Shown here: positions 31,066-39,515 of the stretch, in pieces | Layout: each line of letters opens with the position of its first letter | How positions within the stretch are numbered: position 1 is the first letter of the stretch | NCBI GenBank assembly: GCA_050263095.1 | Contig: JBLNEW010000043.1 | Location: 4,104-68,103 of the forward strand | Reading direction: 5' to 3' | Length of the DNA stretch: 64,000 nucleotides | Origin: FEB-35 sp050263095 | GTDB lineage: Bacteria; Desulfobacterota; Deferrimicrobia; Deferrimicrobiales; Deferrimicrobiaceae | Made by a program: the position numbers and the translations under genes | Notes under the pieces: model-generated | What the model was told of the DNA's origin: nothing | Databases searched by the model: none | What the model saw: the letters and a program-made list of their open reading frames with translations, nothing else

Positions 31066-32457
31066 TCAGGCGTCTGACAATTCTTGGCAGCCTCGCTGCC
31101 TTCGCTTGAGCATCTCGAGAAGGGTAGTCCGCTTCAGCCCCAGGAGGGCGGCGGCCTTGTTCTTGTTGCCCTTGGTAAGGGCCATGGCGTGTGCGATCAG
31201 GTGGTCCTGGAACGCTTCCGTCGTCTTGCGGAAATCGATTCCGTCGACGCCGAATTCCACCCCCGAGGTGATGCGTATCGCGGCGCTGTCCCGCATGGCG
31301 GGAGGGAGGTCGCTCTTTTCCATCCACCCTTCGTTCTTCAGTACGACCAGCCGTTCCACCAGGTTTTCCAGCTCCCTGATGTTTCCCGGCCAGGAGTATC
31401 GCATCATGGCTTCCATCGCCTCCGGGCGGAATCCGGGGTGATGGCGGCCCGTCTTCCGGTTCCACTTGGCGAGGAAATGCCCGGCCAGGACCGGCACGTC
31501 GTCGATGCGCTCGCGCAGGGCGGGAAGGTGGATGGGGATCACGTTCAGCCGGAAGAAGAGGTCCTGGCGGAAACGCCCCGCGGCGATCTCCTTCTCGAGA
31601 TCCCTGTTGGTCGCGGCTATGACGCGTACGTCCACGTTCACAGTCTTGGTTCCGCCCACCGGGATGAACGACTGGTCCTGGAGGACTCTCAAAAGCTTCA
31701 CCTGCAGGGACGGGCTCATCTCGCCGATCTCATCCAGAAAGATCGTCCCCCGGTTGGCCATTTCGAACCGGCCGCTGCGCTCGACGTGCGCGCCCGTATA
31801 AGCCCCCTTGACGTGGCCGAACAGCTCGCTTTCCAGAAGCTCGGCCGGTATGGCGGAGCAGTTCACGGGCACGAGAATCCGGTCCGCCCGCTTGCTGTTG
31901 TAGTGGACTGCGCGTGCGATCAGCTCCTTTCCTGTCCCGCTCTCGCCCAGGATAAGGATTGTCGAGTCGGTGGCGGCGACCTTCCGGACCAGGTCCAGCA
32001 CCTGCCGGATCGGCTCGCTCAAGCCTACTATGTTCTCGAACGTGTAATGCCTTATCGCCTGGGTCTTTAGGTGTACGTTCTCCTTCCGCACTGCTGTGAA
32101 CTCCAGCGCCCGCCCGACGAGGTTTGCGACTTCCACCACCTTGAACGGCTTGGTGATGTAGTGGAATGCTCCGAGCTTCATCGCCTGAACCGCGTTCTCG
32201 ACTGTGGCGAACGCAGTCATAAGTATGACTTCGCACTTGGGCAGGACCTTCTTTGCGTGGGCAAGGACCGCCAAGCCGTCGACACCGGGCATCATGAAGT
32301 CGGTCAGGACCACGTCGATGTCGGTCCGGTCGATGATCGAGATCGCCTCGCTGCCGGATTTGGCCAGGTGGAGGCGGATGTCCGGCGAGGCAAATACTTC
32401 CTTCAGAAGGGAAATGGTGTTTTCTTCGTCGTCGGCGATAAGCAGCGTTTTGGGCAT
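31066..32457 (-). CDS. sigma-54-dependent response regulator (NtrC/AtoC type)
   Basis: A 463-residue enhancer-binding protein. The receiver domain (1-120) has phospho-acceptor Asp53 in VVLTDFMMPG and the conserved Lys in YITKPFK. The AAA+ domain (~140-375) has GESGTGKELIARAVHY (Walker A), the sigma-54 loop GAYTGA, and TIFLDEIGEM (Walker B). A C-terminal Fis-type helix-turn-helix follows (NKNKAAALLGLKRTTLLEML). No histidine kinase is adjacent. It lies in tandem upstream of fliA, whose promoter is sigma-54 type, so it is the first candidate for its activator. Other sigma-54 sites in the window may also be targets. Confidence 0.95.
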   Translation of the reverse strand: MPKTLLIADDEENTISLLKEVFASPDIRLHLAKSGSEAISIIDRTDIDVVLTDFMMPGVDGLAVLAHAKKVLPKCEVILMTAFATVENAVQAMKLGAFHYITKPFKVVEVANLVGRALEFTAVRKENVHLKTQAIRHYTFENIVGLSEPIRQVLDLVRKVAATDSTILILGESGTGKELIARAVHYNSKRADRILVPVNCSAIPAELLESELFGHVKGAYTGAHVERSGRFEMANRGTIFLDEIGEMSPSLQVKLLRVLQDQSFIPVGGTKTVNVDVRVIAATNRDLEKEIAAGRFRQDLFFRLNVIPIHLPALRERIDDVPVLAGHFLAKWNRKTGRHHPGFRPEAMEAMMRYSWPGNIRELENLVERLVVLKNEGWMEKSDLPPAMRDSAAIRITSGVEFGVDGIDFRKTTEAFQDHLIAHAMALTKGNKNKAAALLGLKRTTLLEMLKRRQRGCQELSDA

Positions 32458-32481
32458 ATGCCGATTTTACCGCGGTTTGGA

Positions 32482-32509
32482 TAAAGTTTCGCTACGATTC
32501 GGTCGATAT
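32482..32509 (+). promoter_or_regulatory. sigma-28-like promoter of flgM
   Basis: TAAAGTTT (32482-32489) and GTCGATAT (32502-32509) resemble the FliA consensus TAAAGTTT and GCCGATAA. The gap between the TAAA and the -10 element is 16 bp instead of the usual 15, so the match is good but not perfect. A start near 32516 would suit the flgM GTG at 32552. Confidence 0.5.
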
Positions 32510-32551
32510 GCACCCTGCAGGCAGAAACTGCCCACCGGAGGCCTATTTCGC

Positions 32552-32779
32552 GTGAAACCCTCGGACCGTAAAGGAAACGGGGTCGGAAAGACCCCCATGA
32601 AGGAAGCGGGAAACAAGCACGTTTCCTCCCCGGACGGCGCGGAAAGGGGGGGGGGCGTCAAGAAAGTGGCTGCCCTCCGTGCCGCGATGAACAACGGGAC
32701 GTATCGTGTGGAATCGAAGAAAGTCGCCGACAAGATCGTCAAGGATGCGGTTCGGGATATCCGGAGCCGGCTCCGCTAG
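32552..32779 (+). CDS. flgM: negative regulator of flagellin synthesis FlgM (anti-sigma-28)
   Basis: A 75-residue protein. The N-terminal half is polar, Lys/Gly-rich and probably unfolded. The C-terminal part KVAALRAAMNNGTYRVESKK then VADKIVKDAV matches the sigma-28-binding helices of FlgM. The start is GTG at 32552, with GGAGG 11 bases before it; ATG at 32597 is a shorter alternative. A sigma-28-like promoter upstream makes a feedback loop with the nearby fliA. The gene is easily missed because it is small and lies alone between a regulator and a peptidase gene. Identification is by short but characteristic similarity. Confidence 0.78.
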   Translation: MKPSDRKGNGVGKTPMKEAGNKHVSSPDGAERGGGVKKVAALRAAMNNGTYRVESKKVADKIVKDAVRDIRSRLR

Positions 32780-32856
32780 CCATCGTTATCCGATTCCCGG
32801 TAATTGGGATAAAATCAAATCGACAGGAAAATTAAAGTGGAGGTGCCAGTTCCTCC

Positions 32857-33225
32857 GTGGTCCGGACCGGCTTCCAGGAGGTCCTGCGGCAATCGCTGGA
32901 CGACCTGCCCCGGATGTTCCGGCAGGCGCTCGATAACATTGCGGTCGTGGTGGAGGATTGGCCTCCCGACTGGCTTCTTGACGAACTGGAGATCCCGCCC
33001 GAAGACACGCTTTACGGGTTCTACCACGGCGTCCCCCTTCCGGAGCGTTCGGTCTCCCTTACGGGAAACCTCCCGGACAAGATTTCCATATACCGCGGTC
33101 CCCTGATGGAGGATTTTCCGGATCCGGCCGAGCTGCGCCGCCAGATCCGGGTGACGCTGCTCCACGAAATCGGGCACTATTTCGGCATGGATGAGGAGGA
33201 GCTGGCCCGGCTCGGCTTCGAATAG
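32857..33225 (+). CDS. zincin-like metallopeptidase family protein (PF06262)
   Basis: A 122-residue protein with the HExxH zinc site in LLHEIGHYFGMDEEELARLG at the C-terminus, which is the defining feature of this small bacterial zincin family. The central segment EDTLYGFYHGVPLPERSV and DKISIYRGPL are also typical. Start GTG at 32857, with GTGGAGGTG ~12 bases upstream. The role is unknown; no signal peptide, so cytoplasmic. It may be in the transcript of flgM. Confidence 0.87.
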   Translation: MVRTGFQEVLRQSLDDLPRMFRQALDNIAVVVEDWPPDWLLDELEIPPEDTLYGFYHGVPLPERSVSLTGNLPDKISIYRGPLMEDFPDPAELRRQIRVTLLHEIGHYFGMDEEELARLGFE

Positions 33226-33358
33226 CCCCGATACGCCCTCACGCGAAGATTTTTCTATCCCCCGGCCCGCGTTTCAGGTATACAGTATACAAAAACCGGC
33301 AAGCCCTACGGTTGCCCCGGCCTATCTTACGACCGTGCCTTGCGAAAGGGGGATAGGG

Positions 33359-34303
33359 ATGCTTGCACTGCGCCGCGTGTTTTTCGATGGGGCCGATCAC
33401 CCGGAGCTTGTCCTTCTCCATTACACCGCGGCACCGGAAGGCTCCCCTGGCGAGGAAACTGCACGGGCCTCCCTCGTCATGCGGCCGTCCGCGCAGCCCG
33501 GGAGAAGGGAAACGCTGGTTTTCCTTCCTTCGCCCCCGCCGGGACGCCGTATCCTTCTGCGGTACTTTTTTTCCACCATAGGAGGAGGCGCCGAATGGTT
33601 TTCACCGGCATACGAAGTGGCCGTGCCGGGGGATGAGGTAGCGGGCGACCTGATGCGGGTCGAGGAAGAAGGGGATGGAAACCTGCCGCCGGCCCGAGGG
33701 ATGGGCGCGTTCCGGCTCATGCTCCCTTTGCGGAACGGGGAGCCGAAATCCGGCCCGGTCCGGTACGGCTTCGGGGCGATGAGGAAAAAACCGTCCGCGG
33801 AGCTTTGCCGCGCCCGGTTCCCCATGGACGGAAACGTGCCGCTGGTGGAGGTCCCCGAAGCGCTCTCGGTGCTCAAGAACAGGCCGATGCCCTTTTTCCT
33901 GTACCACGTCGCAGGCGAGAAGGGCCCCCTGGTCGCCGACAAGATCAACTGCGCGAGGCTGACCTTGAAGGACGACGAGGGCGAGGTGGTCTGCGCGCGC
34001 CTCCTCTGGGGCGATCCCTCGTGGAACGCCCAGAACCTGTCCGTGATGGAGGTAAAGAATTTCGCCTCGGAAGATGCGAAGGCGCGGGACTACTTTTTCG
34101 CGTCCGACAGGGAGGCATTCCTTAAAGCGAGGTCGGCCGCGATCCGCAGGCATCCGGTCCCCAGGACCTTCGAGGCGTTCGTTTACGGGCCCGCGGACAG
34201 CGTCGCCGAGTACTGCTTCCAGGTGCTCATCCGGCACGCCGACGGATCCGTAGCGGCGGCGTGGCGGAACCGCGGCGGAGGCAACTGGGCGGTCACGCTG
34301 TAG
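33359..34303 (+). CDS. hypothetical protein
   Basis: A 314-residue soluble protein I do not recognise. The start at 33359 follows GAAAGGGGGATAGGG. The sequence has alternating beta-rich segments (ALRRVFFDGADHPELVLLHY, RRILLRYFFSTIGGGAEWFS) with no signal peptide or membrane helix. The C-terminal third (YCFQVLIRHADGSVAAAWRN) may be an Ig-like beta-sandwich. It stands alone, tail-to-tail with hisC (10-bp gap). No catalytic motif seen. Confidence 0.72.
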   Translation: MLALRRVFFDGADHPELVLLHYTAAPEGSPGEETARASLVMRPSAQPGRRETLVFLPSPPPGRRILLRYFFSTIGGGAEWFSPAYEVAVPGDEVAGDLMRVEEEGDGNLPPARGMGAFRLMLPLRNGEPKSGPVRYGFGAMRKKPSAELCRARFPMDGNVPLVEVPEALSVLKNRPMPFFLYHVAGEKGPLVADKINCARLTLKDDEGEVVCARLLWGDPSWNAQNLSVMEVKNFASEDAKARDYFFASDREAFLKARSAAIRRHPVPRTFEAFVYGPADSVAEYCFQVLIRHADGSVAAAWRNRGGGNWAVTL

Positions 34304-34312
34304 CGCCTTTGC

Positions 34313-35347
34313 CTAAAGCGCCGAAAGCAATTCGTCGATCTCGCCGTCGGTGCCGACCGTGATCCTCAGGCAGCCGGCCAGCCGCGGAACGTCGAAGTAG
34401 CGCACCAGGATCTTCCGGCTCTTAAGCGCCTCGTATATCTTCCGCGCCGGTTTTCCGCCGTTTCTCCGGGCAAGGACGAAGTTCGATTGCGAAGGGAAGG
34501 GAGTGAACCCGGCAGCGGGAAGACAGGCTGTCAGCCGCTCGCGCGTCTTCCGTATCCTTGCCGCGTTGCGCTCCATCCAGGCCGTGTCCGACAACGCCGC
34601 CTCTCCCGCGGCAATGCTCAACCGGCTCATGTTGTAGGAGTCCTTCACCTTGCAGAGCCCCTCCACGATCCGGGGATGGGCGAACCCGAGCCCGATCCTC
34701 ATTCCGGCGAGGGAGTACGACTTGGATAGCGTGCGTAGCACGATGACGTTTTCCCGTTCCCGGGCAAGGGACAGGGCGTTTTCTTCCGCGAAATCCGCGT
34801 AGGCCTCGTCGATGACGAGCACGCCTGGCACGCTGTCGGCGAGGCGCGAGAGAGCGTCGAGCGGGACAGCGGTACCCGATGGGGAGTTGGGGCTGGCCAC
34901 CACCGTTACGTTGGCGCGGGCACGGAAAATGCCCCGCGGGAGGGAATAGTCGTCGGGGTACGGGATACCTTTAAGCCTTCCCCCCTGGATCCGCACGAGC
35001 GTGTCGTAGAGCGTGTACGTCGGGACGGGGCAGCACAGCGTGTCTTTTTCCCCGACGAATGCGCGGGCGATCATGGCCAGCAGGTCGTCGGACCCGTTTC
35101 CCGCCATAACCTGCGGAAGCTCGAACCCGTAAGTAAGCGCGGCCTGCCGCCGAAGCCGCGTGGCGTCCGGGTCCGGGTACAATCGAAGCGAATCGTCGGA
35201 TTCGGCGAGGATCGCCCGGCGGACCCTCGGCGAGGGGGGATATGGATTCTCGTTCGTGTTGAGCTTGATGTACCCGCCCTCCTGGGGCTGCTCGCCCGGC
35301 TGGTACCCCTGCATGCGGGCGACGTTTCTCCGGAACGCGACGGTCAA
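34313..35347 (-). CDS. hisC: histidinol-phosphate aminotransferase
   Basis: A 344-residue fold-type I PLP enzyme of histidine synthesis. The N-terminal KLNTNENPYPPSPRVRRAI and later GNGSDDLLAMIARAF are HisC hallmarks. The Schiff-base Lys is in LSKSYSLAGMRIGLGFAHP. It starts with TTG at 35347, overlapping the stop of the upstream aminotransferase by four bases (TTGA), so it is translationally coupled. HisC-like enzymes may also act on aromatic oxoacids. No other his genes are near. Confidence 0.92.
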   Translation of the reverse strand: MTVAFRRNVARMQGYQPGEQPQEGGYIKLNTNENPYPPSPRVRRAILAESDDSLRLYPDPDATRLRRQAALTYGFELPQVMAGNGSDDLLAMIARAFVGEKDTLCCPVPTYTLYDTLVRIQGGRLKGIPYPDDYSLPRGIFRARANVTVVASPNSPSGTAVPLDALSRLADSVPGVLVIDEAYADFAEENALSLARERENVIVLRTLSKSYSLAGMRIGLGFAHPRIVEGLCKVKDSYNMSRLSIAAGEAALSDTAWMERNAARIRKTRERLTACLPAAGFTPFPSQSNFVLARRNGGKPARKIYEALKSRKILVRYFDVPRLAGCLRITVGTDGEIDELLSAL

Positions 35348-36546
35348 CTCCGCCCTCCCTTCTTCGCGAAGAAGCGGCTGCCCAGCCTTTTCCAGGCCGG
35401 AAGCGACCGCCCGACCGAGGCCGGGTCCATGCAGTACGCGACCCGGAAATATCCCTTGCGGCCGAAGCCGCTTCCCGGCACGACGAGGATGTTTTCCTCC
35501 TTAGCCGCGGAGATGAACTTCATCTCGTCCTCGACCGGCGACCGGGGGAACAGGTAGAACGCACCTCCGGGCGGGACTACGGAAAATCCCGACTCCGTCA
35601 GGGTCGAGACGAGCATTTCCCTGTTCCTGCCGTAGACCGACATATCGGCATCGATCCCCTGGAAACCGGCAACCGCCCGCTGCATGATCGAAGGGGCGTT
35701 GACGAACCCCAGCACGCGGTTGCAGAAAACGCATGCGTCGGCCAGCTCCGCGGCGTCGGCCGCGCGCGGGCTGATGGCGAGGTATCCGATCCTCTCGCCG
35801 GCGAGGTTCAGGTCCTTGGAGTGCGAGTATGCAACGAGCGTGTTGCGCAACGCGGCGGCGGGCGGGTAGAAGGACGATCCCGGATAGACTATTTTCCGGT
35901 ACGGCTCGTCCGACAGGACGTAGATGGGACCCCCTGCGAGCCTCTCCCCCTCCGAAAGCACGCGGGAAAGTTCGCGCAGCGCATCCTTGGGGTAGACCGC
36001 CCCGGTCGGGTTGTTGGGAGTGTTGAGCAGGAGGGCCTTCGTCCTGCCCGTGATCGATGCCCTTATCGCTTCCGGGTCGAGCTGGAAATCTTCGGCGGAT
36101 TGCGCGACGACGGGTACTCCGCCCGCGTTGCGCACGTAGAAAAGATATTCGACGAAATAGGGGGCGATTACGATCACTTCGTCGCCGGGGGAGAGGATCG
36201 CGCGCAATGCGACGTTCAGCGCGCCCGCGGCCCCGACGCTCATCATCACCAGCCCCGGGGTGAATGCGAGCCCGGTGGATTTCTCGAGGTCTTCCGCCAC
36301 ACGCTGACGGACGTCGGCGAATCCCGCGTTCGGCATGTACTTGTGAAGGTCCGGCGGCGGGTTCGCCGCGAGCCGGGCAAGCTCCCGCGCAAGTGGGGGC
36401 GGCGGGTCTCCGAACGGGTTCCCGAGGCTGAAATCGAAGACGTTTTCCGCCCCCTTTTTCGCCTTCAGAAACGCGCCTTCCTCGAACATCCTGCGGATCC
36501 ACGACCCTTGCCGGATCGCCTCCCGTATTTCGGGGGATGCGGGCAT
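35344..36546 (-). CDS. class I/II PLP aminotransferase (aspartate aminotransferase-like)
   Basis: A 400-residue fold-type I enzyme. Motifs: SVGAAGALNVALRAILSPGD, LLNTPNNPTGAVYPKDAL with the PLP-contacting Asn, and the Lys site SHSKDLNLAGERIGYLA. The start at ATG 36546 (with AAAGGAGCCAAG upstream) is better than the ATG at 36567. It transfers an amino group between an amino acid and 2-oxoacid; the substrate is unknown. It is co-transcribed with hisC by a 4-bp overlap. Confidence 0.91.
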   Translation of the reverse strand: MPASPEIREAIRQGSWIRRMFEEGAFLKAKKGAENVFDFSLGNPFGDPPPPLARELARLAANPPPDLHKYMPNAGFADVRQRVAEDLEKSTGLAFTPGLVMMSVGAAGALNVALRAILSPGDEVIVIAPYFVEYLFYVRNAGGVPVVAQSAEDFQLDPEAIRASITGRTKALLLNTPNNPTGAVYPKDALRELSRVLSEGERLAGGPIYVLSDEPYRKIVYPGSSFYPPAAALRNTLVAYSHSKDLNLAGERIGYLAISPRAADAAELADACVFCNRVLGFVNAPSIMQRAVAGFQGIDADMSVYGRNREMLVSTLTESGFSVVPPGGAFYLFPRSPVEDEMKFISAAKEENILVVPGSGFGRKGYFRVAYCMDPASVGRSLPAWKRLGSRFFAKKGGRS

Positions 36547-36712
36547 CTTGGCTCCTTTCGGTGCCATTCACGATACGTCAACGCAAGACAGGATTTCAAG
36601 GCGAAAGGTCCGGATATTCCGTTGAAACATCGGGGCGTATGGCCTAAATTATGGAAGGTCCGCCGGGTTCCCGGCGGCAACCAATACCATGTTCTTTCGA
36701 ACGGGAGAAAAC

Positions 36713-37336
36713 GTGAAACTCATCCATCGATCTTGGATTTTTCCGATGTTCCTGCTTGCTGTTCTATCGGGCTGCTCGACGGGGAATGTCCTGACCATCC
36801 CCGGCGGGCTTTCGGGCAAGGCGACGCAGGCTTCCCCCGTCGCGCCGGGCGTACCCGCAGAGGTCGCGGTGCTCGATTTTTCCTGGACGGCGCCTGTGTC
36901 CGGCGAATTGGGGCGGGATTATGTGCATGCCCGTCCGATCGTGTGGAACGGGGACCCGGGCAAGTCGATCGCCGACCTGATAGCGGGCGCCCTGGCCGAT
37001 AAGGGAATTCCCGCGGTCCGCGCGGCCGGGGAGGCGGACATCCCGGCGGGCGTCCCCGCCAGGGTTTGGGGCAGCGTTGAGGAATTCAGCGTAGATCTGA
37101 GGTCCTCGGGCATGGTCCACGTTAAGGCTGAAGCGGCGGCAACCCTCAAGCTCCAGGCGACCGGGCCCGGCGTCCCCGCCGGGTGGAGCGGCTCGGTCTC
37201 CTCCTCTTACGGGGACACGGACCTGTACACCACCCCGGAGGGCGTCCAGGAAGTGCTGAACGGCGCGGCCAACGCCGCCGCCGCGGAAGCGGTACGGCGG
37301 ATGCTGGAGGCGGGGGTGGTCTCCTCGCCCAAATAA
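36713..37336 (+). CDS. lipoprotein of unknown function
   Basis: A 207-residue lipoprotein with the signal IFPMFLLAVLSGCSTG (lipobox Cys at ~22). The mature part is a compact alpha/beta domain (VAVLDFSWTAPVSG, GKSIADLIAGALADKGI, VWGSVEEFSVDLR), a pattern reminiscent of YajG/LpoB-like periplasmic lipoproteins, though I cannot assign it. The start is GTG at 36713 with GGAGAAAAC upstream. It directly precedes the acyltransferase-like gene (8-bp gap). Confidence 0.78.
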   Translation: MKLIHRSWIFPMFLLAVLSGCSTGNVLTIPGGLSGKATQASPVAPGVPAEVAVLDFSWTAPVSGELGRDYVHARPIVWNGDPGKSIADLIAGALADKGIPAVRAAGEADIPAGVPARVWGSVEEFSVDLRSSGMVHVKAEAAATLKLQATGPGVPAGWSGSVSSSYGDTDLYTTPEGVQEVLNGAANAAAAEAVRRMLEAGVVSSPK

Positions 37337-37344
37337 ATTTACGG

Positions 37345-38343
37345 ATGGCGCTTCTCATCAAGGAGCGGATCGAGGACGTCTCCCTCGGCGAGTGGGACGA
37401 CGTTCTTTCGCGATCGGGCCGTCCATCCCCCTTTCTTTCCCCGCGGTTCCTGATTCCATGGACGAGAACGTTCGCGGCCGGGCGTCCCGTTCGCATCGCC
37501 AGGTGGGAAACGGGGGGCAGGGCAGAGGGGTTCCTTTTCCTGTGCAGGAGCGCGGAAACGGGCGGGTGGGAGCTTCTCGGCGGCGACCAGGTGTCCGATT
37601 CGCTGGACGCCGTGGTGGCGGCGGGGATGGAAGGGGCGTTCTGGGAGGAAATTTTCCGGTCCCCGGGGGAGCTTCTGTCGGAAGGGCCTCTTCTCCTGCC
37701 CAACCTGGTGGAGGGCTCCCGCTCGCTTTCGCTACTGCCCGGCATTTGCAGGGAACGGGGAATCTCCTATGACGCAGAGGAGGCGGACCGCTCCCCGTTC
37801 ATCCCGCTGCCCGGGAGCTTCGACCGATACCTGGAACAGCTGGGGGGCAAGGAGCGGCATGAGCTGCGGCGCAAGCTGCGCCGCGCCTCCGAGGCGGAAG
37901 CCGGGCTTTCCTTCCGCGTGACCGGGTCGGCCGTGGAGCTCTCGGGCGATTTCCCCTCCTTCGTGGAGCTGCACCGCAAGAGCCACCCGGAGAAGCGTAT
38001 GTTCATGGACGATCGGATGGCGGGATTCTTCCGCGATCTCGCCGACGGGTTCATGGCCGCCGGCCGGCTGCGGCTTGCGTTCCTGCGCGGCGCCGGGGGA
38101 GACGTCGCGTCGGCGTTCCAGATCGAGCACGACGGGGCGCTTCTGCTTTACAACTCCGGGTTCGATCCCGGGGCCGGCGGCGGCCGCATGAGCCCCGGAG
38201 TCGTTCTGCTGGCGCGCTGCGTCGAGGACGCGATCCGGAGCGGATTCCGGGAGTACGATTTTCTCAGAGGACGCGAAAGGTACAAGTACGACCTGGGCGG
38301 ACGGGACCGGATCGTTTACCGCGTTACGATCCGAATGCCGTGA
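37345..38343 (+). CDS. GNAT/FemAB-type acyltransferase (CelD/BcsL-like)
   Basis: A 332-residue protein of the double-GNAT type found in exopolysaccharide and peptidoglycan clusters. Recognisable are GGKERHELRRKLRRASE, the acyl-CoA-binding helix region, and the C-terminal SGFREYDFLRGRERYKYDLG, which is characteristic of this group. It would acylate or peptidylate a sugar or lipid-linked substrate in the cytoplasm. ATG at 37345 is 8 bp past the lipoprotein stop, and its own stop overlaps the next start as GTGA. Substrate unknown. Confidence 0.83.
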   Translation: MALLIKERIEDVSLGEWDDVLSRSGRPSPFLSPRFLIPWTRTFAAGRPVRIARWETGGRAEGFLFLCRSAETGGWELLGGDQVSDSLDAVVAAGMEGAFWEEIFRSPGELLSEGPLLLPNLVEGSRSLSLLPGICRERGISYDAEEADRSPFIPLPGSFDRYLEQLGGKERHELRRKLRRASEAEAGLSFRVTGSAVELSGDFPSFVELHRKSHPEKRMFMDDRMAGFFRDLADGFMAAGRLRLAFLRGAGGDVASAFQIEHDGALLLYNSGFDPGAGGGRMSPGVVLLARCVEDAIRSGFREYDFLRGRERYKYDLGGRDRIVYRVTIRMP

Positions 38344-39515
38344 ATCACCTTCTTTTCTCCTATCACACATGCCCGATGGAGGAGCCGGGCACCGGCCTGT
38401 CTGGCGGGATGAACATATTCCTGAGGGGCCTTCTCCCGGGGCTGGCGGCAAAAGGATTGAAGACCGACGTGCTCACGCGCGGAAAAGGGGCGGGAGTGGA
38501 AATCACCCGTCCGTTCCCGGGCGTCCGCATCCTCCATGTACCGTGCGGCTGGAAGGATCCTCCTACCCGGGAGTCGGCGCACGATTCCCTTTCGCGGTTC
38601 GCCCGCGGGGCAAGCCGGCTGCTTGACGCCGGCGGGTATGCCTATGACGCCGTATCGGCCCACTACTGGATGTCCGGGATCGCGAGCATGGAGGCGGGGA
38701 TGCGCCCGCTGGCGTTCGCGTATCACACGATCGAGGCGCGCAAGGCTGGTTTCGCCGCGGCGCCTCCCGGGAGCTTATCCTGCGTCCGCATGGAGGCTGA
38801 GAAACGGCTGGCTCTTGAGGTTTCCCGCGTAGTCTGCTTCTCCGCGGATGACCTTGCAGGGACGGTGGGGATCCTCCCCGCCGTGGAAGGGAAGGGAACT
38901 GTCATACCGCCGGGAGTCGACGACGCATTCAGGAACCCGCCGCCGCGCAGGGCTGCGCGGCGCAATTACGGCATCCCCGACGGCGAGTTCCTGTTCCTGC
39001 TTGCGGCCCGCCCGGACCCTGGGAAAAACGTCGCGCTGGCGATCGAGGCGTTCCGGGCCCTGCGGGCGGAGGAAGGCGACCGGCTGCGGCTCGTCGTCGC
39101 GGGGCAGGAGATTCCCGACGAGTCGCTGCCCGGCGGTGCGGCATGCGCCGGGCCGGTGCCCCACGCGGAAATGCCGGCGCTTTATTCGGCCGCGGACGCT
39201 GTCATCTGTCCGTCCTCGTACGAATCGTTCGGGCTGGTTCCCCTGGAAGCCATGGCCGCCGGAACCCCCTTGATCGTGCCGGGCACGGGATTCTGGGGAA
39301 GCACGGTCCGGTCGGAAGGGGGAGGGCTGGCCTACGCGGCGGATTCGGAGTCGGGGCTCGAGGATGCGATGCGGGCCGTCTGCCGGGATGCGGGCATGCG
39401 TGCGCGTCTTTCGGAGGAAGGCAGGCGGATAGCCGCGCGGTTTACGTGGGAGAAATGCACGGAGTCCTGGGCGAGGCTGTTGTCTGGCCGCGCCATGCCC
39501 GATAGTCGGCGATGA
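38340..39515 (+). CDS. GT4-family glycosyltransferase
   Basis: A 391-residue GT-B glycosyltransferase with an N-terminal acceptor domain (GTGLSGGMNIFLRGLLPGLA) and a C-terminal donor domain with AARPDPGKNVALAIEAFRAL. The nucleotide-sugar signature is PSSYESFGLVPLEAMAAGTP. GTG start at 38340 overlaps the previous stop. Its last 74 bp overlap the converging myo-inositol-phosphate synthase gene. Because of that neighbour, a MshA-like transfer to inositol phosphate is one possibility, but nothing in the sequence proves it. Confidence 0.9.
   Translation: MNHLLFSYHTCPMEEPGTGLSGGMNIFLRGLLPGLAAKGLKTDVLTRGKGAGVEITRPFPGVRILHVPCGWKDPPTRESAHDSLSRFARGASRLLDAGGYAYDAVSAHYWMSGIASMEAGMRPLAFAYHTIEARKAGFAAAPPGSLSCVRMEAEKRLALEVSRVVCFSADDLAGTVGILPAVEGKGTVIPPGVDDAFRNPPPRRAARRNYGIPDGEFLFLLAARPDPGKNVALAIEAFRALRAEEGDRLRLVVAGQEIPDESLPGGAACAGPVPHAEMPALYSAADAVICPSSYESFGLVPLEAMAAGTPLIVPGTGFWGSTVRSEGGGLAYAADSESGLEDAMRAVCRDAGMRARLSEEGRRIAARFTWEKCTESWARLLSGRAMPDSRR

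Noticed and set aside
32837..32860. Alternative GTG start at 32837 for the zincin gene
   Set aside because: It is in another frame; the GTG at 32857 is the only one giving the family N-terminus.
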